Below, in pieces: positions 52,838 through 61,905 of a stretch of DNA of 64,000 bases (positions are counted from its first letter, which is position 1; the number at the start of each line of letters is the position of its first letter). Source of the stretch: Variovorax paradoxus (GTDB taxonomy: Bacteria > Pseudomonadota > Gammaproteobacteria > Burkholderiales > Burkholderiaceae_C); assembly GCF_902712855.1 (NCBI RefSeq), contig NZ_LR743508.1:1364001-1428000 (forward strand), written 5' to 3'. The position numbers and the translations under genes were made by a program. Under the pieces are notes generated by a model. It was not told the origin of the DNA and did no database searches. It saw only the letters and a program-made list of their open reading frames with translations.

Positions 52838-53322
52838 ACTTCATCGACTGGAACGAACAGCAGGAGATCACGCAGTTCCTGCACCACGAGGCGCGCCTGC
52901 TCGACGAGCACCGCTGGGACGAGTGGCAGCAGCTCTTCACGCCCGACGGCCTGTACTGGGTGCCGCTGGTGCACGGCCAGACCGATCACGTCAACCATGC
53001 CTCGCTGTTCTGCGAGGACGCGCTGCTGCGCTCGATGCGCGCCCGGCGGCTCGAGCAGGCCCGCGCCTACTCGCAGCAGCCGCCGACGCGCACGGTGCAC
53101 GTGGTGGGCAACATCGGGCTCGCGTCGCGCGACGATGCCGGCGGCTGCGTCGTCCGCTCGAGCTTCATGCTGCTGGAATGGCGCAAGACCGAGCAGCGCA
53201 CCTTCGGCGGCAGCGTGCTGCACACCCTGCAGCGTGATGAGGGCATGCTGCGCATCCGGATGAAGCGCGTGGATCTCGTCAACTGCGATGCCCCGCACGA
53301 AGCCCTGCAGGTGTTCATGTGA
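52834..53322 (+). CDS. Ring-hydroxylating oxygenase, beta subunit
   Basis: A 162-residue NTF2-fold structural subunit. Markers are ITQFLHHEARLLDEHRWDEW and LFTPDGLYWVPLVHGQ, then the typical RTVHVVGNI strand. It assembles with the alpha subunit as alpha3beta3. It overlaps the genes on both sides by four bases (ATGA, then GTGA). Confidence 0.93.
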   Translation: MNFIDWNEQQEITQFLHHEARLLDEHRWDEWQQLFTPDGLYWVPLVHGQTDHVNHASLFCEDALLRSMRARRLEQARAYSQQPPTRTVHVVGNIGLASRDDAGGCVVRSSFMLLEWRKTEQRTFGGSVLHTLQRDEGMLRIRMKRVDLVNCDAPHEALQVFM

Positions 53323-53912
53323 AGGCCGCGCTGCTGGCGATGCACTACCAGAACGACGTGCTGCATGCCGACGGGAAGGTGCGCGTGGGCGTGGCCGCTG
53401 ACGACCCGGCGCGCCCGCGGCTCATCGCCTCGGCCGGCCGGCTGATCGCGGGTGCCCGCGCGAGCGGCGTGCCGGTGATCTTCGTGCGCATCGCGTTCGC
53501 GCCCGGCTACGCGGACTGCCTCGACAACTGCCAGTTGTTCCGTCGCGTCGCCGAGACTGGTGCGGTGCAGGAGGGCTCGTGGGGCGCCGGGTTCTACGGC
53601 GATCTCGCGCCGCTGCCGGGCGAGGCCGTGGTCACCCACAAGCGCAACAACCCCTTCTGGGCCAGCGGGCTCGAGGAGGCGGTGAGCGCCACCGGCGCGC
53701 GACGGCTGTACGTGGCCGGCATCGCGACCAACCATGTGGTGGAGCACGGTGCGCGCCATGCAAGCGACCTCGGCTATCGCGTGGCGGTGGTGGCCGATGC
53801 CTGCAGCACGGCACAGGCGCACCTGCACGCGGCGAGCCTCGAGACGCTGGCGATGCTGGCGGACGTGATCCAGGTCGACGACGCGGTGCGGCAGATGCGA
53901 GGCCCGCAATGA
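53319..53912 (+). CDS. Isochorismatase-fold hydrolase lacking the catalytic Cys
   Basis: A 197-residue protein of the isochorismatase/cysteine hydrolase superfamily. Asp13 (MHYQND) and Lys108 (VVTHKRN) of the usual triad are there, but the Cys that follows the G(I/V)ATN motif is Val140 (GIATNHVVEHGARHA). True isochorismatases also lack this Cys and use an Asp/Lys-based mechanism, so an amidase role via a thiol intermediate is unlikely. GTG 53319 overlaps the beta-subunit stop. In the operon it may hydrolyse a ring-opening or deaminated intermediate. Confidence 0.85.
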   Translation: MKAALLAMHYQNDVLHADGKVRVGVAADDPARPRLIASAGRLIAGARASGVPVIFVRIAFAPGYADCLDNCQLFRRVAETGAVQEGSWGAGFYGDLAPLPGEAVVTHKRNNPFWASGLEEAVSATGARRLYVAGIATNHVVEHGARHASDLGYRVAVVADACSTAQAHLHAASLETLAMLADVIQVDDAVRQMRGPQ

Positions 53913-54697
53913 CGCCGGACCTGAAGGGAAGGGTGGCCATCGTCACCGGTGCCGCGGCGGTGCTCGGCAGCGCCATCGTGCGCGCGTTCGTGCAGGCCGG
54001 TGCGCAGGTGGTGGCGCTCGACATCGACGTGCCGCGCGGAGAGGCGCTTGCGGCCGCGCTCGGGCCGCGCTGCCGCTTTGCGGCCTGCGACATCGGCTCC
54101 GACGAAGCGCTCGACGCCATGGTGGCCCAGGCGCTGCGCACCGAAGGGCGCATCGACTTCCTGGTCAACAACGCGGTCGTCTACGGCGACGCCGGCCTCG
54201 ATGCCGCGCGCGCCGACTGGCTGGCCGCGCTGGACGTCAACCTCGTCTCCGGCGCGATGCTGGTGCAGAAGACCGCCGACGCGCTGGCGGCGCACGGCGG
54301 CGCGGTGGTGAACATGGGCAGCGTCGGCGGCAAGTTCGGCGCGGCGGGCCGGGCGCTGTACCCGGCGGCCAAGGCGGCGATCCTGCAGCTGACGCGCAAC
54401 CAGGCGGCCAGCCTCGCGCCGCGAGGCGTGCGGGTGAATTCGGTGTCGCCGGGCTGGACCTGGTCGGACGCGCTGTCGCGCATGGCCGGCGGCGACCGCG
54501 CCCTGGCCGACCGCGTCGGCGCGCCGATGCACCCGCTGGGGCGCGTGGGCGACGGCGACGACGTGGCGCAGGTCGTGCTGTTCCTGTGTTCCGATGCGGC
54601 GCGCTTCGTGACCGGCGCGGACATTCCGGTCGACGGCGGCTTCTCGATGCTGGGCCCGGACCAGGGCCGCTCGGCACGGGACTGGTTCGCCGGCTAG
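53909..54697 (+). CDS. SDR-family dehydrogenase (cis-diol dehydrogenase candidate)
   Basis: A 262-residue SDR. The cofactor motif is TGAAAVLG, the NNAG motif is altered to NNAVVYG, and the catalytic residues are in NMGSVGG and YPAAK. As the last gene of a Rieske dioxygenase operon it is the natural candidate for oxidising a cis-dihydrodiol. It overlaps the preceding gene (ATGA). The C-terminus FVTGADIPVDGGF is a typical SDR end. Confidence 0.9.
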   Translation: MTPDLKGRVAIVTGAAAVLGSAIVRAFVQAGAQVVALDIDVPRGEALAAALGPRCRFAACDIGSDEALDAMVAQALRTEGRIDFLVNNAVVYGDAGLDAARADWLAALDVNLVSGAMLVQKTADALAAHGGAVVNMGSVGGKFGAAGRALYPAAKAAILQLTRNQAASLAPRGVRVNSVSPGWTWSDALSRMAGGDRALADRVGAPMHPLGRVGDGDDVAQVVLFLCSDAARFVTGADIPVDGGFSMLGPDQGRSARDWFAG

Positions 54698-54819
54698 GCA
54701 AGGGCCGAACGTCGTTGCCGGCCTTCGATGGCGGTGGCCAGGCCGGCGGTGTCGGCCAAACCCAACTCCCGAATGTAAAGAAACTTCAGCTTTCGACCGG
54801 CTGTCTACATGATCGGGCC

Positions 54820-55029
54820 ATGAACAAGACAGAGGTCATGGCCACGTCCATCGACATGGCTCGCAACGGGCTGGGCATGACGCCGGCCGACGCATTCGAC
54901 TACATCGCCGAGCTCATCGGCGCGCAGGACCCGACCCATGAGCTGTACGACCGCGAGGTCGAGCGGCTGCTGCGGCTGGCCGCCTGCCTGTGGACCTTGC
55001 GCCGGGATCTGGTGTCGCCTGGTTCATAG
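54820..55029 (+). CDS. Small soluble protein, unknown
   Basis: A 69-residue protein (MNKTEVMATSIDMARN...) with an all-helical, acidic look and a C-terminal LRLAACLWTLRRDL helix. I do not recognise a family. There is no strong ribosome site; an internal Met at residue 7 is another start candidate. It stands alone between the dioxygenase operon and the histone-like gene. The 122 bp before it contain no clear feature. Confidence 0.5.
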   Translation: MNKTEVMATSIDMARNGLGMTPADAFDYIAELIGAQDPTHELYDREVERLLRLAACLWTLRRDLVSPGS

Positions 55030-55191
55030 CCCTTCGCTCCCGGCGGGTCGCGCCCGGAACAGGGTGGGCGCACACGAGCCTGCAAGGCGCGCGCAGGCAG
55101 CGCAGGAGACGTAGCCCTCGTCCCACATCGGCGCGGGCCGCTAGCCGTTAGGGTGGTTCCTCTTTCCATTCGAAAAGAAGGAGACCGATCC

Positions 55192-55947
55192 ATGGCCTAT
55201 ACCTTGACGCAAGCCCGTGGGCTGCTGACCGCGGCCGAACTCGCAATCTTCGACCAGAGCCGTGCCGGCCCCATCAAGGAACTGACGGCGGCCCGCTTGC
55301 GCGCAAAGGTGGAGCGGGCGCGCGCCCTGCGCGACAAATACCGCGACCTGTACCGGCGCCAGTCGGTGGCCACCCGCTCGGCGCCGGCCAGCCGGCGTTC
55401 CGCGGCCGGCGGCGACAACGAACGCACGCAGAAGAAAGCCACCGTGTTCACCGAGGTGCTGGAACGTTTCGAGACGCGGCTGGCGCAGCTGGACGCGAAG
55501 GCCGATGTCAAGCTGAAGCCGGCCGTCAGGACCGCAGCCAGAACCACGGTGAAGGCGCCGGTGAAGCCGCCGGTCAGGGCGCCGGCGAAGAAGACCGCAG
55601 CCAGGACGCCGGTGAAGAAGGCGTCCGCGACGCCGACCCCCGCGAAGAAGGCGCGCAAGCCCAAAGCCAAGGTCGTGAGCCTCAAGTCCGCCGTCAAGCA
55701 CGCGCTGGAACTCAAGCAGGCGTCGCTCGCGGCGCCGCCGGTGGCCGAGCATTCGTCGAAGGCCCCGGCCGCGTTGTCGCCGCTGGGCGCCGCTGCGGCC
55801 GGTGCGCCCCAGGTGACCGCTCCGCTGGACATCAATCCGCGCGCGGCCCGGCTGAATCCGCTCAAGGAACGTGCGGAGAACATCGCGCTGCACGCCCATG
55901 CGGGCTCGCAGAACCGCCACGCGCAAGGCAAGCGGGACGCCCGCTGA
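55192..55947 (+). CDS. Histone H1-like nucleoid protein, Lys/Ala/Pro-rich
   Basis: A 251-residue DNA-binding-type protein. Residues 1 to about 95 are helical (LTAAELAIFDQS and LRAKVERARALRDKYRDLYRRQ), and residues about 105-175 are a Lys/Ala/Pro/Thr-rich tail with repeated units such as VKPPVRAPAKK and ARTPVKKA, like AlgP/histone H1. AAGGAG lies before ATG 55192. The C-terminal 60 residues are less charged. It should coat or bridge DNA or RNA; the exact role is open. Confidence 0.75.
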   Translation: MAYTLTQARGLLTAAELAIFDQSRAGPIKELTAARLRAKVERARALRDKYRDLYRRQSVATRSAPASRRSAAGGDNERTQKKATVFTEVLERFETRLAQLDAKADVKLKPAVRTAARTTVKAPVKPPVRAPAKKTAARTPVKKASATPTPAKKARKPKAKVVSLKSAVKHALELKQASLAAPPVAEHSSKAPAALSPLGAAAAGAPQVTAPLDINPRAARLNPLKERAENIALHAHAGSQNRHAQGKRDAR

Positions 55948-55980
55948 GCCGGCCCCCGCGAAGCCGTCCGAGGTAGCTGC

Positions 55981-57879
55981 CTAGCGGCGTTCCAGCGCCG
56001 CCTGCCCGCTGCCCGGACCGTGCGCATCCGGCCGCAAGGCCTGGGGCTGTGATGCATCGGGCGAGGCGAGGTCCGCGGCGAAGGTGAACGACGGACCGGT
56101 GCGTTGCTGCTTGCCGTGGTACATCGCCCGGTCGGCCGAACGCAGCAGGCGGGGCAGGGTGTCGCCGTCGCCCGGATGGCAGGCGATACCCAGGCTCATG
56201 CCGACCGACACGCTGCGGCCCTCGTACTCGACCGGCTGGGTCCCGGCCTCGATCATGCGGCGCGCCATCAGGCTCAGGACCTCGCGGGACGGCGTGCCGC
56301 GCACCAGCACCGCGAATTCGTCGCCGCCGAGCCGCGCCACCACGTCGTCCTTGCGCAGCTGCTGGCGCAGGCGCTGCGCGACCGCGACCAGCACCGCGTC
56401 GCCGGCGGCGTGGCCGTGCGCGTCGTTGACGCCCTTGAAACCGTCGAGGTCCAGCAGCATCAGCGTGAACGGGCGTTCCTGTTCCAGCCATTCCTCGCCG
56501 CGGCTCTCGAAGCCGGAACGGCTGGCCGCGCCGGTCAGTGCGTCGGTGCCGAGCGCTTCCACCAGCTGCTGCGTGCGTTCGGTGAGGGCCTGCTCGGAGC
56601 GCAGCACCAGTTGCAGCCGCGAGCCCATCGCCACGGCGAACACGACCAGCTCGGCCGCCAGCGCACCCTGCGTGATGTTCATCTGGTTCGGCGCCCATTC
56701 GATCCAGCCCCAGCTCGCGACCACGATCGCGCCGATGCCGCCCAGCAGCAGTGCCACGCCGAAGAAGTAGAGCACCGCGGGCCAGTAGCGCCGGCGCATG
56801 GCGATCAGCGCGCCGATCACCATCACCACGGTCGAGGCGATCACCGAGAGCTGCACCAGCCGGAAGGTCACCAGCGGGTACGCGCCCCAGTTGGCATAGG
56901 GAATGGCCAGGGCCAGCGCGATCGTGAAGGCCTGCACCAACCGGTCGAGCGTCGGTGCGAAATGGCGCAGCCGCAGCAGCCGCCTGCCGAACTGCAGCTT
57001 GCAGATGGCCCACAGCGCCGGCCCCGCGGTGTAGGCGAAGCCGGCCGCCTCGGGCCAGTGCGAGAACGGATAGCGCAGCGCATGGCCGTTGATGCTGCCG
57101 AGCGCCAGCACGCCGCAGGCGCACGACAGCATGTAGAAGCCGTACAGCGCCTCGCCGAACACCTTGAACAGCACGAGGCCGTACACCATCAGCCCGAACA
57201 GGAGCCCGTAGGTCAGGCCGTCGAACATGCGCTTGTCCTGGGTCGACTGCAGGAAGTCGGCCGGGTCCCAGACGCTCACGTCGTAGATGCGCGCGAAAGT
57301 CGATTCGACCCGGAAGTAGGCGGTGTACGTGCCCGGGCCGGGCAGCCTGAAGCGCCAGGCCATCTGCTCGGACGAGGCCGGCCGGCTGGCCCACGGATGC
57401 CGCATGCCGGTGACGACCGGTTCGGCCAACGCGCTGCCGTTCTCGTCGAAGGGGCCGTAGAAGCGAAGGTCGTGCGTCGACACCGTGGGCACCAGCATCA
57501 GCCATTCGCGCGACGCGTCGGCAGGGTCGGCCAGCTGCATCTGTAGCTTGAACCACAGCACGCGGTCGGATTCCCTGCCGCGCAGCGGGTCGTCGGGGTA
57601 CGCGAAGCGTGCCTCCTGCTGCGGCGTGCGCACCTGCTCGATGGTCAGCGACCGCGTGGCGTCGTCGAACACCTGCAGCCGGCGCACGGCGGGAAGCCCG
57701 CCCGCCTGGCGCTCGATGCGCAGCGGCTCCCGCTGCTCGCCGGCCTGCTGCGCCGCAGCAAGGGAAGGGACGAGCAAGGCCAGCAGGGTCGCCGATAAGG
57801 CGCGCCAGGCAAGCCGCATGGCGCGGGTGCGAAGGAAGCCGAGGCCCTCGGCGACGGAAAGCAGGAGGCGGAACATCAT
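55981..57879 (-). CDS. Membrane diguanylate cyclase with 7TM-DISM sensor
   Basis: A 632-residue protein. Its N-terminus is a signal/anchor, then a periplasmic DISM extracellular domain (about residues 50-190, LMLVPTVSTHDLRFYGPF), seven membrane helices (about 200-410) and a cytosolic GGDEF domain with ARLGGDEFAVLV and an intact inhibitory site RKDD five residues before GGDEF. It should make cyclic-di-GMP in response to an external ligand. The start is ATG 57879 (two Met in a row); the signal-like stretch beginning at ATG 57819 is an alternative. The 242 bp upstream, to the korC start, contains no gene. Confidence 0.9.
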   Translation of the reverse strand: MMFRLLLSVAEGLGFLRTRAMRLAWRALSATLLALLVPSLAAAQQAGEQREPLRIERQAGGLPAVRRLQVFDDATRSLTIEQVRTPQQEARFAYPDDPLRGRESDRVLWFKLQMQLADPADASREWLMLVPTVSTHDLRFYGPFDENGSALAEPVVTGMRHPWASRPASSEQMAWRFRLPGPGTYTAYFRVESTFARIYDVSVWDPADFLQSTQDKRMFDGLTYGLLFGLMVYGLVLFKVFGEALYGFYMLSCACGVLALGSINGHALRYPFSHWPEAAGFAYTAGPALWAICKLQFGRRLLRLRHFAPTLDRLVQAFTIALALAIPYANWGAYPLVTFRLVQLSVIASTVVMVIGALIAMRRRYWPAVLYFFGVALLLGGIGAIVVASWGWIEWAPNQMNITQGALAAELVVFAVAMGSRLQLVLRSEQALTERTQQLVEALGTDALTGAASRSGFESRGEEWLEQERPFTLMLLDLDGFKGVNDAHGHAAGDAVLVAVAQRLRQQLRKDDVVARLGGDEFAVLVRGTPSREVLSLMARRMIEAGTQPVEYEGRSVSVGMSLGIACHPGDGDTLPRLLRSADRAMYHGKQQRTGPSFTFAADLASPDASQPQALRPDAHGPGSGQAALERR

Positions 57880-58121
57880 CGGGATGCGCAGCAACGGAGG
57901 TCGGGGGAAACCGCCGATTGTCGCCGGGGCCCGTCGGGCACCCCCCGGAGGCCCGAACCGGGGCGCAAAGGGGTGGCCGGACACGCATGGCGCGTGGGGC
58001 AGCGCATGGGGCATGGTGCGGGATTCCACCAAGGTTTCACGTTCGCCGCAGCGGCGCATACTCGCGCCAAAGCCACTCGCCGGCCCCTCCGGGGCTCCAG
58101 GCGACAGCCAGGAGACACGCG

Positions 58122-59927
58122 TTGCAGCGAACGAATATTGCCAACCCGGCCTACTTCCACAAGGTCGTCGATTGCCAGTACGCCTGCCCGGCGCACACTC
58201 CCGTTCCCGAGTACATACGCATGATCGCGCAGCGCCGCTACGGCGACGCATACATGATCAACTGGGCCTCCAACGTGTTCCCCGGCATCCTGGGGCGCAC
58301 CTGCGACAGGCCCTGCGAGCCGGCCTGCCGGCGCGGTCGGGTCGAGGAAAGCAATGCCGCGGCGCCGGAGCCTGTGGCCATCTGCCGGCTCAAGCGCGTG
58401 GCCGCCGACATGAAGGAGGACGTGCGTGCGCGCATGCCCGGCCTGGCGCCGAAGAACGGCAAGCGCGTGGCCTGCGTGGGTGCGGGACCTGCCTCGCTCA
58501 CCGTCGCGCGCGACCTCGCACCGCTGGGCTACGAGGTGACGGTGTTCGACGGCGAGGCCAAGGCCGGCGGCTTCATCCGCACGCAGATACCGCGCTTCCG
58601 GCTGCCCGAGTCGGTGATCGACGAGGAAACGGGCTACGTGCTCGACCTGGGCGTCGAGTTCCGCGGCGGCGAGCGCATCGGCTCCATGAAGGCGCTGATG
58701 GCGCAGGACTGGGACGCGATCTTCGTCGGCTGCGGCGCGCCCCGCGGGCGCGACCTCGACGTGCCCGGCCGGCAGGAGGCCGCGGCCGGCATCCACATCG
58801 GCATCGACTGGCTGAACTCGGTGTCGTTCGGCCATGTGAACAGCATCGGCAAGCGCGTGATCGTCCTGGGCGGTGGCAACACGGCCATGGACTGCTGCCG
58901 GTCGGCGCGCCGCCTCGGCGGCACCGACGTGAAGGTCATCGTGCGCAGCGGCTTCGAGGAAATGAAGGCCTCGCCCTGGGAGAAGGAGGACGCGCAGCAC
59001 GAGGGCATTCCGATCATCAACTTCCACGTGCCCAAGGCCTTCGTGCATGAACAGGGCAAGCTGGTGGGCATGCGCTTCGAGATCGTCCGCGCCGTCTACG
59101 ACGACCAGGGCCGCCGCACGCTGGAGCCCACCGGCGAGCCGGAGGCGTACTTCGAATGCGACGAGGTGCTGGTGGCAGTCGGCCAGGAAAACGCGTTCCC
59201 CTGGATCGAGCGCGACTGCGGCATCGGTTTCGACAAGTGGGGCCTGCCGGCGCTGGACAAGGACACCTTCCAGTCCACGGTGCCCCGCGTGTTCTTCGGC
59301 GGCGATGCGGCCTTCGGCCCCAAGAACATCATCACGGCGGTGGCCCACGGCCACGAGGCGGCCGTGTCGATCGACAAGCTGCTGCGCGCCGAGCCGGTCC
59401 ATGTGCGCCCTGCGCCCATGACCAACCTGGTGTCGCAGAAGATGGGCATCCACGAGTGGAGCTACGACAACGACACCTCGAACGACCTGCGCTACAAGGT
59501 GCCGTGGGCCAAGGCCGAGACCGCGCTGGCCAGCATCCGTGTCGAGGTCGAGCTCGGCTTCGATGCCGCCACCGCTTTCAAGGAGGCCGAGCGCTGCCTG
59601 AACTGCGACGTGCAGACCGTGTTCGCCGAGTCCGCGTGCATCGAATGCGATGCCTGCGTGGACATCTGCCCGATGGACTGCATCAACTTCGTCGACAACG
59701 CCGACGAGGCCGAGCTGCGGCCCCATCTGAAGGCGCCGGCCCTGAACCTGGCGCAGGACCTGTATGTGTCGGGCGGCCTCAAGACCGGCCGCGTGATGGT
59801 CAAGGACGAAGACGTGTGCCTGCATTGCGGCCTGTGCGCCGAGCGCTGCCCTACGGGGGCATGGGACATGCAGAAGTTCTTGCTGAAGATGACGCCCGCG
59901 GGCGCGGAGCAAGGAGTACCGGCATGA
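58122..59927 (+). CDS. korC: GltD-like flavoprotein with ferredoxin domains, KorC type
   Basis: A 601-residue oxidoreductase. The N-terminal iron-sulfur region (CQYACP, RTCDRPCEPACRRG) and two nucleotide-binding motifs (GAGPASLTVARDLA for FAD, VLGGGNTAMDCCRSARRLG for NADPH) match the glutamate synthase small-subunit fold. The C-terminus adds two [4Fe-4S] motifs (CIECDACVDICPMDC and CLHCGLCAERCP). In Azoarcus a protein of this type couples 2-oxoglutarate:ferredoxin oxidoreductase to NADP. Start is TTG 58122, seven bases after AGGAGAC; no ATG is near. It is the first gene of a korCAB operon. Confidence 0.88.
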   Translation: MQRTNIANPAYFHKVVDCQYACPAHTPVPEYIRMIAQRRYGDAYMINWASNVFPGILGRTCDRPCEPACRRGRVEESNAAAPEPVAICRLKRVAADMKEDVRARMPGLAPKNGKRVACVGAGPASLTVARDLAPLGYEVTVFDGEAKAGGFIRTQIPRFRLPESVIDEETGYVLDLGVEFRGGERIGSMKALMAQDWDAIFVGCGAPRGRDLDVPGRQEAAAGIHIGIDWLNSVSFGHVNSIGKRVIVLGGGNTAMDCCRSARRLGGTDVKVIVRSGFEEMKASPWEKEDAQHEGIPIINFHVPKAFVHEQGKLVGMRFEIVRAVYDDQGRRTLEPTGEPEAYFECDEVLVAVGQENAFPWIERDCGIGFDKWGLPALDKDTFQSTVPRVFFGGDAAFGPKNIITAVAHGHEAAVSIDKLLRAEPVHVRPAPMTNLVSQKMGIHEWSYDNDTSNDLRYKVPWAKAETALASIRVEVELGFDAATAFKEAERCLNCDVQTVFAESACIECDACVDICPMDCINFVDNADEAELRPHLKAPALNLAQDLYVSGGLKTGRVMVKDEDVCLHCGLCAERCPTGAWDMQKFLLKMTPAGAEQGVPA

Positions 59928-60082
59928 GGTCCCCGTCTTGCCCCCTCTCCCCTCGGGGAGAGGGTTGGGGTGAGGGCAGGGGCCTGTGCAAGCGCGCCGC
60001 CTCTGCCACCGCCGTCGGCCCTCACCCCCGCCCTCTCCCCAAGGGGAGAGGGAGCCATACGAGCACGGAGGTGGCCGCATGA
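59924..60082 (+). other. 52-codon bridging frame across the REP insertion
   Basis: An open frame that starts with ATG overlapping the korC stop (ATGA at 59924) and ends with TGA overlapping the korA start (ATGA at 60079). Its 159 bp are exactly divisible by three and it contains the whole REP pair, read as CPLSPRGEGWGEG and PHPRPLPKGRGS. I do not think it encodes a working protein, but it can carry ribosomes from korC to korA. Confidence 0.5.
59943..60052. repeat. Inverted pair of REP-like palindromes
   Basis: Two hairpins with identical arms, CCCTCTCCCC/GGGGAGAGGG, at 59943-59964 and 60031-60052, arranged head to head. The first is followed by TTGGGGTGAGGG and the second is preceded by the inverted CCCTCACCCC. 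This is the REP-type intergenic repeat seen in many GC-rich proteobacteria (translated as the familiar SPRGEGWGEG). It lies inside an operon, between korC and korA. Confidence 0.85.
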
Positions 60083-61905
60083 ACGTCCCGCAGATCGAAG
60101 CCGTCAACGACTTCGTCATCAAGTTCGCCAACGTCAACGGCTCGGGATCGGCCTCGGCCAACGAGCTGTTCGCCAAGGCGATCCTTCGCATGGGCGTGCC
60201 GGTGAGCCCGCGCAACATCTTCCCTAGCAACATCCAGGGCCTGCCGACCTGGTACGAGGTCCGCGTGACCGAAGAGGGCCACCTGGGCCGTCGCGGCGGC
60301 ACCGACATGATGGTGGCGATGAACCCGCAGACCTGGGACGCCGACGTGGCCGAGCTGGCGCCCGGCGGCTACCTGTTCTACGACAGCACGCGGCCGCTGC
60401 CGCCGTCGAAGTTCCGCGACGACATCCGCGTGATCGGCATGCCGCTCACCGAGATCTGCAACGCCGTCTACCAGGACCCGCGCCAGCGCCAGCTGTTCAA
60501 GAACATCGTGTACGTGGGCGCGCTGGCCATCCTGCTGGGCATCGAGCCGGAAGTGGTCGAGAAGCTGTTCGGCGAACAGTACAAGGGCAAGGAAAAGCTG
60601 CTCGCTTCCAACGTGCAGGCGCTGCACCTGGGCTGCGACTTCGCACGGGAAAACCTGCACGAGCCGGTCGGCCTGCAGGTGCGGCGTGCCGACCGGGTGG
60701 GCGGGCGCATCTTCGTGGACGGCAACAGCGCGGCGGCGTTGGGCTGCGTGTACGGCGGTGCCACCGTGGCGGCGTGGTATCCGATCACGCCGTCGTCGTC
60801 GGTGGCCGAGGCCTTCCAGAAGTACTGCACCAAGTTCCGTGTCGATGCGGCCACCGGCCAGCACCGCTTCGCCATCGTGCAGGCGGAAGACGAGCTCGCC
60901 TCCATCGGCATGGTGGTGGGCGCCGGCTGGAACGGCGCGCGGGCCTTCACCGCGACCTCGGGGCCGGGCATCTCGCTGATGGCGGAGTTCATCGGGCTGG
61001 CCTACTTCGCGGAGATACCCATCACGCTCATCAACGTGCAGCGCGGCGGTCCTTCAACCGGCATGCCCACGCGCACGCAGCAGGCCGACGTGCTCGCTTG
61101 CGCCTATGCGTCGCACGGCGACACCAAGCACGTGCTGCTGTTTCCGCAGGACCCGCACGAGTGCTTCGAGCAGGCGGCCGCGGCGCTGGACCTGGCCGAC
61201 CGGCTGCAGACGCCCGTGTTCCTGATGACCGACCTGGACATCGGCATGAACCAGCGCCTGTGCGAGCCCTTTGCCTGGGACGACAGCGCGGCCTACGACC
61301 GCGGCAAGGTCATGAGCGCCGAGGAGCTCGAGGCGGGACGCGACTTCGGCCGCTACAAGGACGTGGACGGCGACGGCATTCCCTGGCGCACGCTGCCGGG
61401 CACGCACCCGACCAAGGGCAGCTATTTCACGCGCGGCACCACGCGCGACGCGTACGCCCGGTATTCGGAGCGCGGGCCGGACTACATCTACAACATGGAG
61501 CGGCTGCTCAAGAAGTTCGCGACCGCGGCCACGCTGGTGCCGCAGCCGGTGCTGCGGCCTGCCGCCGCAAGGACCGGGCTGGGCGTCATCTATTTCGGAT
61601 CGACCAGCCCGTCGATGCACGAGGCGCTGGACGCGCTGGAGGCGCGCGGCATCCACCTCGATGCGCTGCGGCTGCGGGCCTTTCCGTTTCCGGACAGCGT
61701 GGCACAGTTTCTTGCGCAGCACGAGCGGGTGTTCGTGGTGGAGCAGAACCGCGACGCGCAGATGCGCAGCCTGCTGGTCAACGAGCTGGACGTCGACCCG
61801 GCACGGCTGATCCGGGTGCTGCATTTCGACGGCACACCCATCACCGCGCGCTTCATCGGGCAGGCGATCGCCGCGCACGTTCATCCGACGGAGGAAGCGG
61901 CATGA
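60079..61905 (+). CDS. korA: 2-oxoacid:ferredoxin oxidoreductase, fused gamma-alpha subunit
   Basis: A 608-residue subunit. Residues 1 to about 190 are the gamma (CoA-side) domain (NGSGSASANELFAKAILRMG, SNIQGLPTWYEVRV, GTDMMVAM), and residues about 200-608 are the pyrimidine-binding alpha domain (AAWYPITPSSSVAEAF, SGPGISLMAEFIGLA, QRGGPSTGMPTRTQQAD). With KorB it oxidises 2-oxoglutarate or another 2-oxoacid with CoA. GGAGG precedes ATG 60079. The fused order matches the 2-oxoglutarate type of Azoarcus and Magnetococcus. Confidence 0.92.
   Translation: MNVPQIEAVNDFVIKFANVNGSGSASANELFAKAILRMGVPVSPRNIFPSNIQGLPTWYEVRVTEEGHLGRRGGTDMMVAMNPQTWDADVAELAPGGYLFYDSTRPLPPSKFRDDIRVIGMPLTEICNAVYQDPRQRQLFKNIVYVGALAILLGIEPEVVEKLFGEQYKGKEKLLASNVQALHLGCDFARENLHEPVGLQVRRADRVGGRIFVDGNSAAALGCVYGGATVAAWYPITPSSSVAEAFQKYCTKFRVDAATGQHRFAIVQAEDELASIGMVVGAGWNGARAFTATSGPGISLMAEFIGLAYFAEIPITLINVQRGGPSTGMPTRTQQADVLACAYASHGDTKHVLLFPQDPHECFEQAAAALDLADRLQTPVFLMTDLDIGMNQRLCEPFAWDDSAAYDRGKVMSAEELEAGRDFGRYKDVDGDGIPWRTLPGTHPTKGSYFTRGTTRDAYARYSERGPDYIYNMERLLKKFATAATLVPQPVLRPAAARTGLGVIYFGSTSPSMHEALDALEARGIHLDALRLRAFPFPDSVAQFLAQHERVFVVEQNRDAQMRSLLVNELDVDPARLIRVLHFDGTPITARFIGQAIAAHVHPTEEAA

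Noticed and set aside
59943..60052. The two GC hairpins as Rho-independent terminators ending korC
   Set aside because: They lack T-runs, have identical arms and carry the TGGGGTGAGGG tail of a REP element; korA and korB continue the operon.
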